In this document: in pieces, positions 49,394 through 60,485 of the stretch
How positions within the stretch are numbered: position 1 is the stretch's first letter
Layout: each line of letters starts with the position of its first letter
Assembly: GCA_025765615.1 (NCBI GenBank)
Contig: JAIVFJ010000026.1
Coordinates: 186,001-250,000 of the forward strand
Direction of reading: 5' to 3'
Source of the DNA: Zopfochytrium polystomum
Lineage: Eukaryota > Chytridiomycota > Chytridiomycetes > Chytridiales > Chytridiaceae
Length of the DNA stretch: 64,000 nt
Translations under genes and position numbers: made by a program
The notes under the pieces: model-generated
Database searches by the model: none
What the model was told of the DNA's origin: nothing
Seen by the model: the letters and a program-made list of their open reading frames with translations, nothing else

Positions 49394-50728
49394 CTTGCAA
49401 ATTTTGGGGGTGGGAGGGCGTCTGTGTTTCTGTTTCGCGCTGGTTGCTGCGGCTCTTGCTTGTTGTTCGTTTGTTGTTGTTGTTGTGGTTTGTCACGGTG
49501 GTTGCGCGCTCCTTATATTCGCGCCGTTTGTTTGTTTTTTTTTGTTGTTTTCCGTCTAAAGTCGCTGACACGGCGACCGCGTCTCTGTTTTCCCGCCCGC
49601 AAACTGACAGGCAGGAAGACCGACAAGAGGGTTTTTCCGCACCCACGTCCGCAAAAAACGCCGCGGCGTCGGGCGCTCGCGTTCTGCGTTCTGCCAGTGT
49701 GCGCGTGTCTTCTGATCAAGCGCCAGGCATCATCATGGTTTCATTCACTGAAGACTTGTCACCGCCCTGGTTGCCCTTGCCTTGAGTCACGGAATGTCCC
49801 GGTCGTTCGTTACCTTGGAGGTACGCTCCCTCCCACACAACTGATGCGTCCCCCGCCCTTTCCCACCATTCAAAGGCCCTTGTCGCTGTCGTGCTGCCCT
49901 GCCCCAGCCGCTGACGCAGTTTGGCATCATCCAACAGAGGTCGAGAAAAAAGCGAAAATACTTTCGGTGCGAATGTGGGTGGGGATGCGAGTGGTGCAAT
50001 GAACGAAGAATACCGGACGCGGTCCTTTGAAGCGGAAGTCTGGCGCGCATACCCTTGTGGCGCACTGGATTTGATATGTTCAGACCGAGAATGGTGGACA
50101 ACCACGGTAACGAAACAGCATTCACAACGGGCTGGACTCTGGTCCAAACATAGAAATCATCACTCGGAAAATCCGTTGGAATATGCGGCATTTCCCGGCT
50201 CTGGTTGACGGGGGATTTTTTTTCTTCTTTTTTTTCGGGCAGTCAGTCATGTCCGGAAAGGAGGGCTCAGCAGTCGTCTCTTTCAGGCTCCTCTGTCTCT
50301 CTCCCTATCCTCCACCAAAACTTGTTGTTGGGACCAGGTGAGCCACCGATCCCTTCCCACCCCCGCCCGCTGGCCGCGCGAGACCTACCGACCCTTCAAC
50401 TCTATCCCATGTATCCGATCCTCTCACTGCTAGAGCGGCCTGAATGGGCCGGAGGCTGTGGCCTGCCGCCACGACGGCGCCACACTGCGAACCAGCAACC
50501 ATCGGCAGCCAGCAGCAACCCATCACGATCGAGATCACGTGACCGCTGAAGCAGAAATTCTTCCCTTCTATTTCTCTCCCTTTTCCTTGCTCATCTTTTG
50601 AGGGGTTTGGCTAAAAGTTTCTTTCTTTTGCTTGAAGGCATTTGGATTCCTTTCTTCCCATCGCTAATAGTTAAGCAGCAGTTTATTTTGGGCCTTTCGC
50701 ATTTTGGATCACTTTCCTGAAAAGGACA
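49394..50728. other. Intergenic between divergent DUF1772-B and CTC1-like gene
   Basis: No gene recognised. It holds the 16-bp E-box element at 50531-50546 and a pyrimidine-rich leader before the CTC1-like start. Confidence 0.5.
50531..50546 (+). promoter_or_regulatory. Palindromic E-box element upstream of CTC1-like gene
   Basis: GAGATCACGTGACCGC; the core TCACGTGA is a bHLH/bZIP-type E-box. It is 182 bp upstream of the start codon and is identical over 16 bp, in the same orientation to the gene, to the element upstream of the bromodomain gene. Confidence 0.6.
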
Positions 50729-53700
50729 ATGCACTTTCGAGTAGTTCGCGTTGCAGAGCTGATTGCAGAAGCAACTACAAGCATCCCGTCCCCGGTCAAA
50801 GAGGCTTCACTTTCCGGCCCGAGCTCTGCAAGTTTACCAAGCCTTCGCCGCTTGCTGGTGGGAGGACTCGTTTCAGTTGCGCCAAATGATTTAGAGCCAC
50901 CATCCGTACTCTGCTTTGCCGACGGAACGGGCATTATTCCCATTGAGCTTACCACCTTAGAACCTATGTCATGGATGCCCCGGAAAGATTCTGGCTCTCC
51001 TGCAAGATTTTGCATTGTCGATTGGTCTCTCGTTCCGCACCAGCCGTCTGAATCTACAGACTCCAAATTCCCTCCATTCCATATCGAAGCAGCTGGTCCG
51101 CTCTGGCGAATACCACGGAATCACCAATTAAACACGTTGACCACCTATGAATTCTCGTCGGATTTTTGCGATCCAGTCGTTGAGGCCACAAACTACATTC
51201 ACAATTTGGAAAAGACGCTCACAAAGCGCACCGTGGCACTTATTCAAAAGTACTGCCCAGTCTCGCTGCCGTTTTACAAAAGGAATTGGATGGAAGAGTC
51301 GAACGATGCTGTGTCTCGGCTAAGAGAGCTTTGCAAACTAAAAGCACTCAACATGCATGGTCGTGTACGTGCAAAGAGTGGCCTAGTCCTTGCCGGTGGT
51401 GTTGGCTCAGCGAGTGGACAGGCCTTTTTTGTGGTGGAGTTAGAATACCCCTCCTTTCCATTCAACATCACATTGTCGGACCACATTATGGCAGCATTTA
51501 TCTTGTACCGAAGCAAGCCATCTCAAAAGAAACCACTAGAAGGGCTGGCCGAACCAAATTTTCTCGCACTATATCATTCTTTGCATGTCGACCAATACTA
51601 TCTCTTCGTTGACATTCAAACACAGTTGATAAAAGATGAAGACGGGAATGAAACCAAGCTCCTTTTGTTTTCAATGGAACGTTCTCGCCTCTACAGCCTT
51701 TCTGAGGAAGGCATTGAACAAATTGCAGAATGGGCTGAAGAGAATCCACAGGAAGCGCTACCTGTGATAGATGTGGAGCTTCATTCGAGCGCAAATAGTT
51801 CTTCTACATCACCACAACCACTCCGAGAATCCCTGGAGGAGAGAATCTACAAGTCAGTTGTTATATCTTACGTTGGTCGAGTGACCCGCGTACTTGATGG
51901 GAGTGCAGGGGAATATGAACTAGACCACAAGCACCAGGTGCAACTCACTTATTACCCCCGTGCCAGTCGACCACGGCTAAGAGTTGGTGCCCGAGTGAAA
52001 CTCCATAACGTGCACCTCCTTTTTATGGATCAACTGCAACTGAACTACGCGAAAAGGAGAAGAGAATATTCAGAGATGAGCCAGCCTGACGAAGAGAATC
52101 CAGCAAATTCCCCGCGGGCGCTGCTTATTGCTTGCCTGTACAGCTCTATTGAAATCATTGAATTCCCAGAGACGTTATGCGATCCCTTTTTTCCGCCCCC
52201 CGCAAATAATCAAAATTCAATGTGGCAAGACAGGGAAGGTTTCAATGCGGCAGACTTCCAACTCCTGAAAGAACTCGCTGCAGAGATTGAGAGGAATAGC
52301 GAAGCACAACCGAGGAATCACACTGCTGAAGTGTCAGCTGAAGAGTCGGGCGTTTGGACATCCCCAATCCGGACCCTGTCTATTTGGGCAATGCAAAGCG
52401 CGGTCAGCATTATGAACCAGCTTGGCTTCTTGCCGTACGAAACGTTTCAAATGAATATGATTTCCGCCATTCGCCACTCAAAGAAGTGCACCATTGCAGA
52501 CACCCGCCTTTTAAAGTTCTCTGTTCTCCGCTGTGCTGACTTGGATCAAATATGTCGAAAAGCAATCCAGCCGAGTTTGGCCTCAACAAGGACTCGTCCA
52601 CAAAGTGATCACTTTATTAAAGTGTTCCAACGGCACGAACTGCATGTTGAACGCACTATTCTGCTCGGGAGATTGGGGGGAAATCAGAACAGCCAAATTA
52701 CCCTCTCTGATTGCTCTGGTGAATGCATTGTTGCTCTTGAGCGGAACAGCGCCTGCTCAAGTGATACTGACCGCAACTCTCCATTTTGCCTGAACGATTT
52801 TATGGACCGCAGCCTGTGTGCGATCATGAGCTATGACATAGTTTGCGAAGTCTTCAAAGATATTCAGGAGAGGCAAATATGTTTCTTCTATGTTCGCTGC
52901 TGTGAAGACGACATTGCCCTGTTACGTGCGTCAGAGGAAACTGTTGCCCCAAAACGAGCTGAAAAAAAGTGGGTCATGTTGGTTTATCTGGAGCATATAG
53001 TGCCTGCAACAATGCGCTCTACAGAAAATAATTCTATCAAGCTGGTCGGAGGCTTTGAAGGAAAAGCATGGAAAGTTGACAGCCTGAAGGTTCCATTCAT
53101 GAAGTCAAAGTCCTATAGCCTCCTTTCAGACCACTATCACACAGTTGGAGAGTTCACCAATGTTCACCTTTTACCACACTTGAGTATCGGGTGCTTCTAT
53201 TTGCTTTACAATGTCGACTGCCGGTTTTTCGAAAACGTTGATGAAGCTTCGGAATGTTTTTGCTCGTTTCAACCAGACTCTGTGATTCGAAAAGTCGCAC
53301 CATTTTCTGGTGACATTTTTGATAGCTCCTTGAATCGAGGCCCTCAAGAGATTCACGTAAGCCCAGGAAGGTTCTCCATCGGTTGGGATGCAGTGATGGC
53401 GGCACAGTCATGTGACTCCATTTTTCGAGTTGCCGACTTGGAAACTGAGCACTCAAAGGCTCTTATTGGCGCTGTCGATGCGAAAATTTCGCCTCAATCC
53501 CTTGTCTCATTTGAAGGAGTGGTGGTTGGAAAGTCCCTCCGAGAAGCTAATAATGCGTGGCTACTGGAAGACGGACTCGATGGTGCACAGCTTCTTAGCC
53601 ACTTCAACGTCGGAGTTGGACGAACTGACAAAATCCTTTGTTATACTATCAGAGATGTCGACAGCTCAGTTTCGATTGATCTTTATTGGGATTCGCGGCA

Positions 53701-54601
53701 ACACATCATCTCTGTTGGTATCATCCCTGGAGCCAGAGTCCAAGTCCACCGGGTGCTCTTGAAGTCTTCGAGAAAGAACAAAGTGTATGGACAAGCTGTT
53801 GCTTTGAGCTCATTGAACCTTTTACGGAGAAGAAGCGTAGCTATACCAACGGATGAAGAGCTCACAGCCACAGACTCCCAGCGCCGCCGGCTGATTGATG
53901 TGTTCACAACAAACTTCAACTCGGACAATGCGGCCACCCACTTTTCAGTCAGGTGTAAAGTCACTCACGTGCTCGAGGTCAGAATCTGGATGAAGTGCTC
54001 CGTTTGCTCAATCAGACTGCTTGAAGCTGGGTCCTGTCCCAATGGCTGCTCCTGCGACTCTGAAGCGACTGTTCTTCAAGCCCACTTGAAATGTTTTATA
54101 GAGGATGGAACGACAGAGTTTCTCTTGCATCTGGACCATTGCGATAGCATCCTTTCACTTTTGGGCTTCCACACCGGATTGGCTCGCTCGGAAGTGGAAA
54201 GCGAAACGAGAAAGTCCTTTGGCGCTGAACTGCGGTACTCGATGGACCCACCTTGGTACGACAGCGACGGGAAGCAGTCCGATGGCAGCGATTCATCACC
54301 ACTTTTGGTCCGGTCCGTTGGAAAACTTAGTCCTGCTTGCGAGTATGCCGTCCTTTGTCGGCCGTTCTCCTTTTCAAGACCCTCTGCCGTCCGTCGTTGC
54401 GAAGATTTTGACACCGACAAGTTTTGGAGCCCGCTAGCTGACATCACCACGGACGAACTTCGATCACGTTGCTTCCGCGACGCGTCTGGAGCTAGTATTG
54501 CCACGTTGCTACACCGACGGCAGCATTTGCAAGGGTTTTGGATGGCGGCGGTGGATGTGAAATCCGAGTCAGAAACTTTGTTGAAACGTCTTCTATCGTA
54601 G
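50729..54601 (+). CDS. CTC1: CTC1-like subunit of the CST telomere complex
   Basis: CTC1 is the large OB-fold subunit of CST (CTC1-STN1-TEN1), which binds single-stranded telomeric DNA and brings DNA polymerase alpha to fill in the C-strand. One uninterrupted 1,290-residue ORF; human CTC1 is about 1,217. N-terminal beta-rich OB-like pieces are seen (RLLVGGLVSVAPND, SVLCFADGTGIIPIEL). Best evidence is the C-terminal OB fold with a zinc ribbon near residues 1088-1112 (WMKCSVCSIRLLEAGSCP then CSC), followed by HLKCFIEDGTTEFLLHL and ILSLLGF, the same order as vertebrate CTC1. RPA1 also has a zinc-ribbon OB fold but is half the size and lacks this order. It is intronless, unlike almost every neighbour. 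Confidence 0.72.
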   Translation: MHFRVVRVAELIAEATTSIPSPVKEASLSGPSSASLPSLRRLLVGGLVSVAPNDLEPPSVLCFADGTGIIPIELTTLEPMSWMPRKDSGSPARFCIVDWSLVPHQPSESTDSKFPPFHIEAAGPLWRIPRNHQLNTLTTYEFSSDFCDPVVEATNYIHNLEKTLTKRTVALIQKYCPVSLPFYKRNWMEESNDAVSRLRELCKLKALNMHGRVRAKSGLVLAGGVGSASGQAFFVVELEYPSFPFNITLSDHIMAAFILYRSKPSQKKPLEGLAEPNFLALYHSLHVDQYYLFVDIQTQLIKDEDGNETKLLLFSMERSRLYSLSEEGIEQIAEWAEENPQEALPVIDVELHSSANSSSTSPQPLRESLEERIYKSVVISYVGRVTRVLDGSAGEYELDHKHQVQLTYYPRASRPRLRVGARVKLHNVHLLFMDQLQLNYAKRRREYSEMSQPDEENPANSPRALLIACLYSSIEIIEFPETLCDPFFPPPANNQNSMWQDREGFNAADFQLLKELAAEIERNSEAQPRNHTAEVSAEESGVWTSPIRTLSIWAMQSAVSIMNQLGFLPYETFQMNMISAIRHSKKCTIADTRLLKFSVLRCADLDQICRKAIQPSLASTRTRPQSDHFIKVFQRHELHVERTILLGRLGGNQNSQITLSDCSGECIVALERNSACSSDTDRNSPFCLNDFMDRSLCAIMSYDIVCEVFKDIQERQICFFYVRCCEDDIALLRASEETVAPKRAEKKWVMLVYLEHIVPATMRSTENNSIKLVGGFEGKAWKVDSLKVPFMKSKSYSLLSDHYHTVGEFTNVHLLPHLSIGCFYLLYNVDCRFFENVDEASECFCSFQPDSVIRKVAPFSGDIFDSSLNRGPQEIHVSPGRFSIGWDAVMAAQSCDSIFRVADLETEHSKALIGAVDAKISPQSLVSFEGVVVGKSLREANNAWLLEDGLDGAQLLSHFNVGVGRTDKILCYTIRDVDSSVSIDLYWDSRQHIISVGIIPGARVQVHRVLLKSSRKNKVYGQAVALSSLNLLRRRSVAIPTDEELTATDSQRRRLIDVFTTNFNSDNAATHFSVRCKVTHVLEVRIWMKCSVCSIRLLEAGSCPNGCSCDSEATVLQAHLKCFIEDGTTEFLLHLDHCDSILSLLGFHTGLARSEVESETRKSFGAELRYSMDPPWYDSDGKQSDGSDSSPLLVRSVGKLSPACEYAVLCRPFSFSRPSAVRRCEDFDTDKFWSPLADITTDELRSRCFRDASGASIATLLHRRQHLQGFWMAAVDVKSESETLLKRLLS

Positions 54602-55864
54602 CTTGTAAATAATAAGACCAGACTTCAGTATAAACCAGTGATTTTAACTGCAGGAAAAGGAGTACTTGATTGTCATGAAAAAACCCGTGCGCAACTATAC
54701 TCACTACTCTGACCCCCAAGATCCAGCCAATATGGAGCCAACGCGACGGCCAAAAAGAAATGGCCGAATGTCACAAGGAGGAGAACGTGCTGTGTGCCCA
54801 GAGCGCTTCGCAGTTATGACAGGAGCTTTTGCCTTATTTCCTTTTGACGGCTACTCTTTATTGCTGACTCTGCACAGCCTTAATTTGAACAAATGAGCAA
54901 ATGACTGCCTTCGCAAAATAGCAGAAAGCAGGGCCCAAGACATAGCATGTCCGCACTGCTGTCGAGACAAAAATCGTAACCCTGAGTGAATTCAAAAGAT
55001 ATTGGCTGAATAGATTGCAAGGAGATGGGCCATTCAGTGGATGGGCGAATCCGTCAGGCCTCAGCGGCGATTTTTCAGGTTGGGTCCTGTGCGTGGTTCA
55101 GCTGAGAAAAAAATGGAGGATGTGAGGATTTGTGGAAAACAAGCATGAAAATGGCTCGCGGCCACCGCCATCAATTCATTCGGTGCTCACGCTGTGATTC
55201 TTTTATTTACTCATATATTGCCAAATAATTACTTGGGCCGTGTGCATAGTCCAGATGCCTTGCGCCGCCGCTCCTCGAGAAGGATGGATGCCGTCAAAAT
55301 ACACATTCGCTGAAGAGGGCGGAGTATTTCTGACTTGCAAAATTCACCAATGATCTCGCAGAAATTTTTAACCTAGAGATAGCTGAGCTTTGCACAAATG
55401 CCTCAATTTATAAGGCTGTCGCCGCTAGCCGCCCTATCTGCTGCTGTCGTCTCATTTATTATGGGCAGGCCATTTCATTGGGAGCGGGCGGAAAGAGAGC
55501 GAATAATTGATGGTCCAGGTGCAGTGCAGAAGCAACAAAGGGAAGAGAGAAAAGGTATTTGGGCCTCGTAGAAGGACTAGGGAATGCACAGTCGGTGTGG
55601 AACAATTCAGCAAGGCATTGATTTCTATGATCCCAATTGTGTGATGATGAAGACCGGAAGAATTATCATGATCACACGGAAATTGCACACGGGTCTGTCC
55701 GGAACTGCATCCGACCGCAGTGAAAAGCTCGGCACCCAGTGTCAAGCGTTCTTCCAAGGAGAGCGATCTCGGGAAACGGTGTTAAGGATGGGATATTGAT
55801 TGTTACACGAGACAAATGAGACAATTAAACTTTGTTGGACACTTCTGAATTATCTCCTTCAACC
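54602..55864. other. Intergenic
   Basis: 3' flanks of the CTC1-like gene (+) and the bromodomain gene (-). No gene, RNA or repeat recognised. Confidence 0.5.
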
Positions 55865-58800
55865 TCAGCTGAACCGCTGCACAAACACGAAAAACTTCTG
55901 TCGACAACCGTCAAGGGGAACAAACAAGTCGGGTCCGCTGCCTCCGCTTCCCGTGACGCTGATTCCTGCCTGCGCCGCCAGATCCGCCAATACTCCACCA
56001 CCACCACCGGCAATCGCGCCCCCCTTCTGGAACACCGACACACTAATCTCAAACGCGTTCAGCCCCTCTACCAGGTCAGCCGGGATTGCAACGAGCTGCT
56101 GCGGTGGGTGTGGCAGGACCTGCAACGATGCTGCTGCTGCGCCTGCCGCCTGCTGCGGCTGCTGCTGCTGCGGCTGCTGCTGCTGCTGCTGCTGGAATCC
56201 CGCAACGATGTGAGGCTGGGAAGCCGTTCGTGGGCGCGCTGTAAAGTCAGGTGTCGGTCGCGCGGGCATTCGGTTATGCTGGCACAGTATTGAGTAGTAC
56301 AGAGTGCTGTCCATCGACGGCGACGGTGGTCGTCCAGAGAGTGGCTGCTGCCCCGCCTGAATGGGACCCGCCGCAGCCCCAGCTGGCATGGACAGGTGGT
56401 TGGGCATCATCTGCGGGAGTGGTCCCAGCGGAGTCACCGTCATTGTCGGGTGCTGGAGCTGCGGCTGCGGTTGCGGAACCGAGTAGAAAGCTCCGCCACT
56501 GCCCAACATCGGCGATCCTGCGGTCATCCCGCTCATCGAGCCGATCGCACCAGCTATCCCTCTGCTCATCCCCATGGCGCCTTCGGCCGGTCCGCCAAAC
56601 GTACCAAAGGGCACTCCGGTAGTACCCAACCCTCCCGGAGATGGCACCGCTGCTGTCAATCCTGGACCATCCACAATCCATGGCGACAACGAAAGCCGGA
56701 TCACAACACGACGCACGTGCCGTCGCACAGTGATGGCGTGCGCTTTCAGTGGGTCCACAGGAAGCTGCCGCTCCGTTTGCTCCTCGGGCGTAAACAGTGA
56801 GAGGCGATTGACGTAAACTGGTGGAGCTGTTATTTCAATTATCAGTCATGCGGTGAGGACGCAAATACTAAGCAAGGATGCGCAAACCCTTTTTGGCTTC
56901 AGGGCTTCGGATGCTCGCAGGAACAATCAGTTGATTCGGGTCCCTCGGGTCAGGTGGTGGTGATGGTGGGCGCCGCAGTGGCGGCGGCGCCGGTGTTGGC
57001 GTGGCTGTCGGTTGTGCTGGTGTGTGTGACGATAACATTTTGGCCGATTGGGCAGCGATTGCAGCCCTTGCAGCCATGGCAGGAGTCATTGCAGAGGAGG
57101 CGGCAGCTGCAGAGCTCGTTGCCTGTGCCGCCAAAGTTCCTGATGGGCTCGCTGCTGTCGCTGCGCGTGTTCCCGCATGTGCCACAGGCGTCGGAGTCGA
57201 AGGAGGTATAGACCTCGATGCTACAGAAGGTGTAGCCGGTGTGGTCGCGGACCGCTCCAAGCGCGCCGACGTCTGAGGAGCTGGTGCCACACGTTTCTCT
57301 GGAAAGATTGGTGAGAAGAGTCAAACTGAAAGAAGCATGTTGCGAACCTCTCAATCCTTCCGGCTTGACCAAAGCAGCAGGAGTCGACAGCGATTTATCA
57401 AGGGACACTGGTGCCTCCTTTCTCTTGTCATGTGGCGTTTTTGGCGCGCTCTTAATTACAGAAAAACAGCCAGCCAGAGCTGGTTTCAGTCTTGCAACTC
57501 TCGCAAACACGAAAATAGCGAGCTCCAAACCTGACTACTCGCTGGTGGGGGTGGCTTGACTCTTTGTGGTTTCTTCGACGGCGAATGGGAGAAAGTTTTA
57601 CAAAGACAAGTATGATTAATAAACGCACGACCCACTCACTTCGCGAGGTTCTGGCTTGGGGGGAGGTGGGGGGGGCGGTGGTTTGGGTGTAAGAATTGTC
57701 TTCCATCCTGGATTTGATTTCTCTGCTGGGACCAAATCGAGTGGGATTTGGCCCTTCCGGTTTTTGGCAACAGGGTCTGCGTGCATTCTTAACAACCTCT
57801 TGGCTGATCCTTCATGTCCAGCCTTGCACGCATAGAACAGTGGGGTCTTCACAAGCAAAAGTTTAAGAAGAAAGCCAAGGACAATTTCCTCACTGTACCT
57901 CTTTGTCCATATTGTCCTCCATTGTGGCCTTTGCCCCAGCTGTTACAAGAATATCCAAAATTCGTGATCTGCCCAAGAACGCAGCAGCGTGCAGAGGGGC
58001 AAAGTCGTACTGCTTCCCAAGGAACGTAACAGCATAATTCCGGTTTGGATCGATGCCGCGCTTCATTGCACGATCAACGTTTCGGATTTGGTTTTCCTCG
58101 ATTGCAGAAAAAAAATTCGATGGCTTGGCAAATGAGCGAAGAAGACATTCTCTGTTGAAAAAATCGAAGAAGCTTCTCACCTTCCTTAATCGTCATCTTC
58201 ACCAGCTCATCGTCTGGGTCCAGCGCATGAGGTTTCAAAAACCCCTCATCAATCACATCCGCTAGTGGGAACACTTCCATCTTCGCCCGGCTAGATTTGC
58301 TGCCCTCTTTCTTGCTCTTACTCTTTGATTTGCTGGTCGGTGTTGTCGTCGTAGATCCGGAGGGCTCGTCCACTTCCTCTTCCTTTTTAGCTTTCTTGGC
58401 GGACGAGGGACCGGAGGTTGAGCTTGAACTCGTTTGCTTTTTAATCGTTCCTTCCTTCTTTGGAGGTGCTAGCTTTAAGGTTAGCTTCGGCGTTGATGTT
58501 TGAGCAGCAACGGGTGGAGGCTTCGGTTTTTGCTTGGATTCTGCTTTCGCGTTCGCCTTCACCGTTGGTGTGAGCTTTCTGTACTTTGCATTGAAGGCCT
58601 CGTAGTCCTTCATAAACAAATTCTGTTTGGAAACGGAGAAAAAGAAAGGTTGTTATGTCTATTTGCCCCGGGGAGATGGACTCTACCCGTAAGGTTCCTG
58701 CATCATCGTAGACCTCTGAGCCAACCATATTGTACTCTTGCGCGTTTCCAAAAATGAGCTGGATGTCGCTTTTAAGCATATCTATTGTTTTGTACTTCCC

Positions 58801-59718
58801 GGAATTGATCTTTCCCTGTAAAATCCAATCAATCCCAGATTGAGAAACGGCACCGTAATGGGAGTATTGATGAACATACTGTGATCTGATGCAAAGAAAT
58901 GGGCGATTCGATAACTTCGTAGTAGTCGGGGTACCGAGACTTGGATGGAAGCTGAAGAAACAGTGAAGACAGTTGCCTCCCACTTCACCAAATTATTAGT
59001 GAAGCAAAGAATTCAAGCAGACGGGACAAAACCACGAACTCACGTCGAGTCCTTGTGCCCGCGTATCTTGCTCACCATTTGGATCATCGCTTCCTTCAGC
59101 TCGTGCTCTGAAATGTGGATTTCGGCCGCCTCATCCTGGAGATGGCGGATGATCCACTAATTAAAACTCCGCCAATTGGCAAATAATTGACCACACCTTC
59201 ACATTCCGCTTCTTCGCTCTCCGTTTCGCGGAACCGCCCCCGTTTCGGTCGTCCTCATCGTCCAAATCCATTGGCGGGCCGTCGTCGCTCTCCCCATCCT
59301 TGTTGTCTTCGTCATCCCCGCTGTTTTCTCCGCTGTCGTCCCCGCTGTCATCCCCGCTGTCGTTCCCGTTTTCGTCACTACTGCCGCTATCGCCTCTGCC
59401 GCCCTCGTCTCCGCTGTTCTCCTCCTCCTCCTCCTCTTCGTCCGACTCCTCCCCTCCGTCGCTACCATCCTCTTCATTGTCCTCGTCTTTGTCGTCATCG
59501 TCATCGTCGTCGTCCTCATCCCGGCTCCGCTTGCGGCTACCGCCACCCACTGCTTTAACGGACGTAGGCGTGTGGGTCGTCGCACCCTTCTTTGCCGGCG
59601 CCTTGAGCACAAGCTTCGGTGTGTGGCGCGACGGAGGCTGAGCAAGCGAGAGAGCTGGGGGCGATGGCGCGTTGGACGCGGTGCCGCCGCCACTCACTCT
59701 GATCTTCAACTTCTTCAT
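55865..59718 (-). CDS. Bromodomain and ankyrin-repeat chromatin protein (RSC/SWI-SNF-like)
   Basis: Probable acetyl-lysine reader of a remodelling complex. Exons: 59718-59197, 59156-59044, 58982-58880, 58815-58687, 58622-58181, about 58149-57899, 57846-57640, 57450-57348, 57298-56888, 56826-55865; about 1,080 residues. Residues 1-165 have a basic start (MKKLKIRVSGGG) and a long acidic run. The bromodomain (about 185-295) is rebuilt from four exons: RQLSSLFLQLPSKSRYPDYY, EVIESPISLHQIT, INSGKYKTIDMLKSDIQLIF, NAQEYNMVGSEVYDDA. It includes the acetyl-lysine-binding Asn region. A Lys-rich linker leads to ankyrin repeats (NFFSAIEENQIRNVDRAMKR, FAPLHAAAFLGRSRILDILV, TPLFYACKAGHEGSAKRLLR). The C-terminus has HAITVRRHVRRVVIRLSL and poly-Gln. 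The exon 5/6 junction (31-nt intron) is uncertain. Confidence 0.85.
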
Positions 59719-60485
59719 CGATGTTGTCTTCAAATAGGGCTGATCGTTGTGTGACTGCTAATTTCCTGCGCGAACGCAAAACCACACCAAACAGCAAGGA
59801 ACAAAGTTAAACTCTTTCAAAAGAACAAATGTTAGGGAAAAAATATGGAGATAGGGAGGTAGGGTATGGTGCTGCACGAGCGGCCGAGGACCGAGGAATT
59901 GGGTTTCGCGCGGTCACGTGATCTCTACTCGCGGGCGTTGGTGACCTCGCCGCCATGAGTGCCGTTTCCGACACTTCCGCGTCCGAAGCCCGCAGTAGCC
60001 ACGGAAGATCGATGGTGATATTGGTGGTGGTGTGAAGTGACCGCCGGACGCCTTCGCGGCTGTTGGTGCAGCCGAAAGCGACGCTTTGGTTGGCGCGGGG
60101 CGCTGTCGTGGCCGCAGGCCTCAACGGAGGCACGCTGACGACACAGTTGCAGCCGCTCCAGGGCTAAGAGGGTGGTGATGGATGGGATGGAGTGGATGGG
60201 AAAAGAAAGGTCTTGGGCTCCGCTCTCGTGGGATCGGGTACTCACCTCTTCTCAAAATCAATACCGAGGGTGGTCCGGACGTGTCAGCAAAGCTAACAAC
60301 CTTGAACCAAGACAAGCCTCCAAAACAGAAACTTGGCTAGAACGACCAAGCATGTTCAATGGGTCTTAAATTGCTTTATAAAGCCGAGAAATGTCGGGTG
60401 AGGCATAACTTAATGTCTGGCGACGACCAAACGATGGTGCAAGAGGTTGATATATTGAACCGATACGCAACACCCCCCTCTTCCA
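59719..60485. other. Intergenic, promoter side of bromodomain gene
   Basis: It holds the E-box element at 59910-59925. Otherwise nothing recognised. Confidence 0.5.
59910..59925 (-). promoter_or_regulatory. Palindromic E-box element upstream of bromodomain gene
   Basis: On the minus strand GAGATCACGTGACCGC, identical to 50531-50546. It lies 191 bp upstream of the ATG at 59718. Confidence 0.6.

Noticed and set aside
59925..60245. Minus-strand ORF between the bromodomain and coiled-coil genes
   Set aside because: His/Arg-rich translation with no domain, covering the E-box promoter region; no conserved feature.
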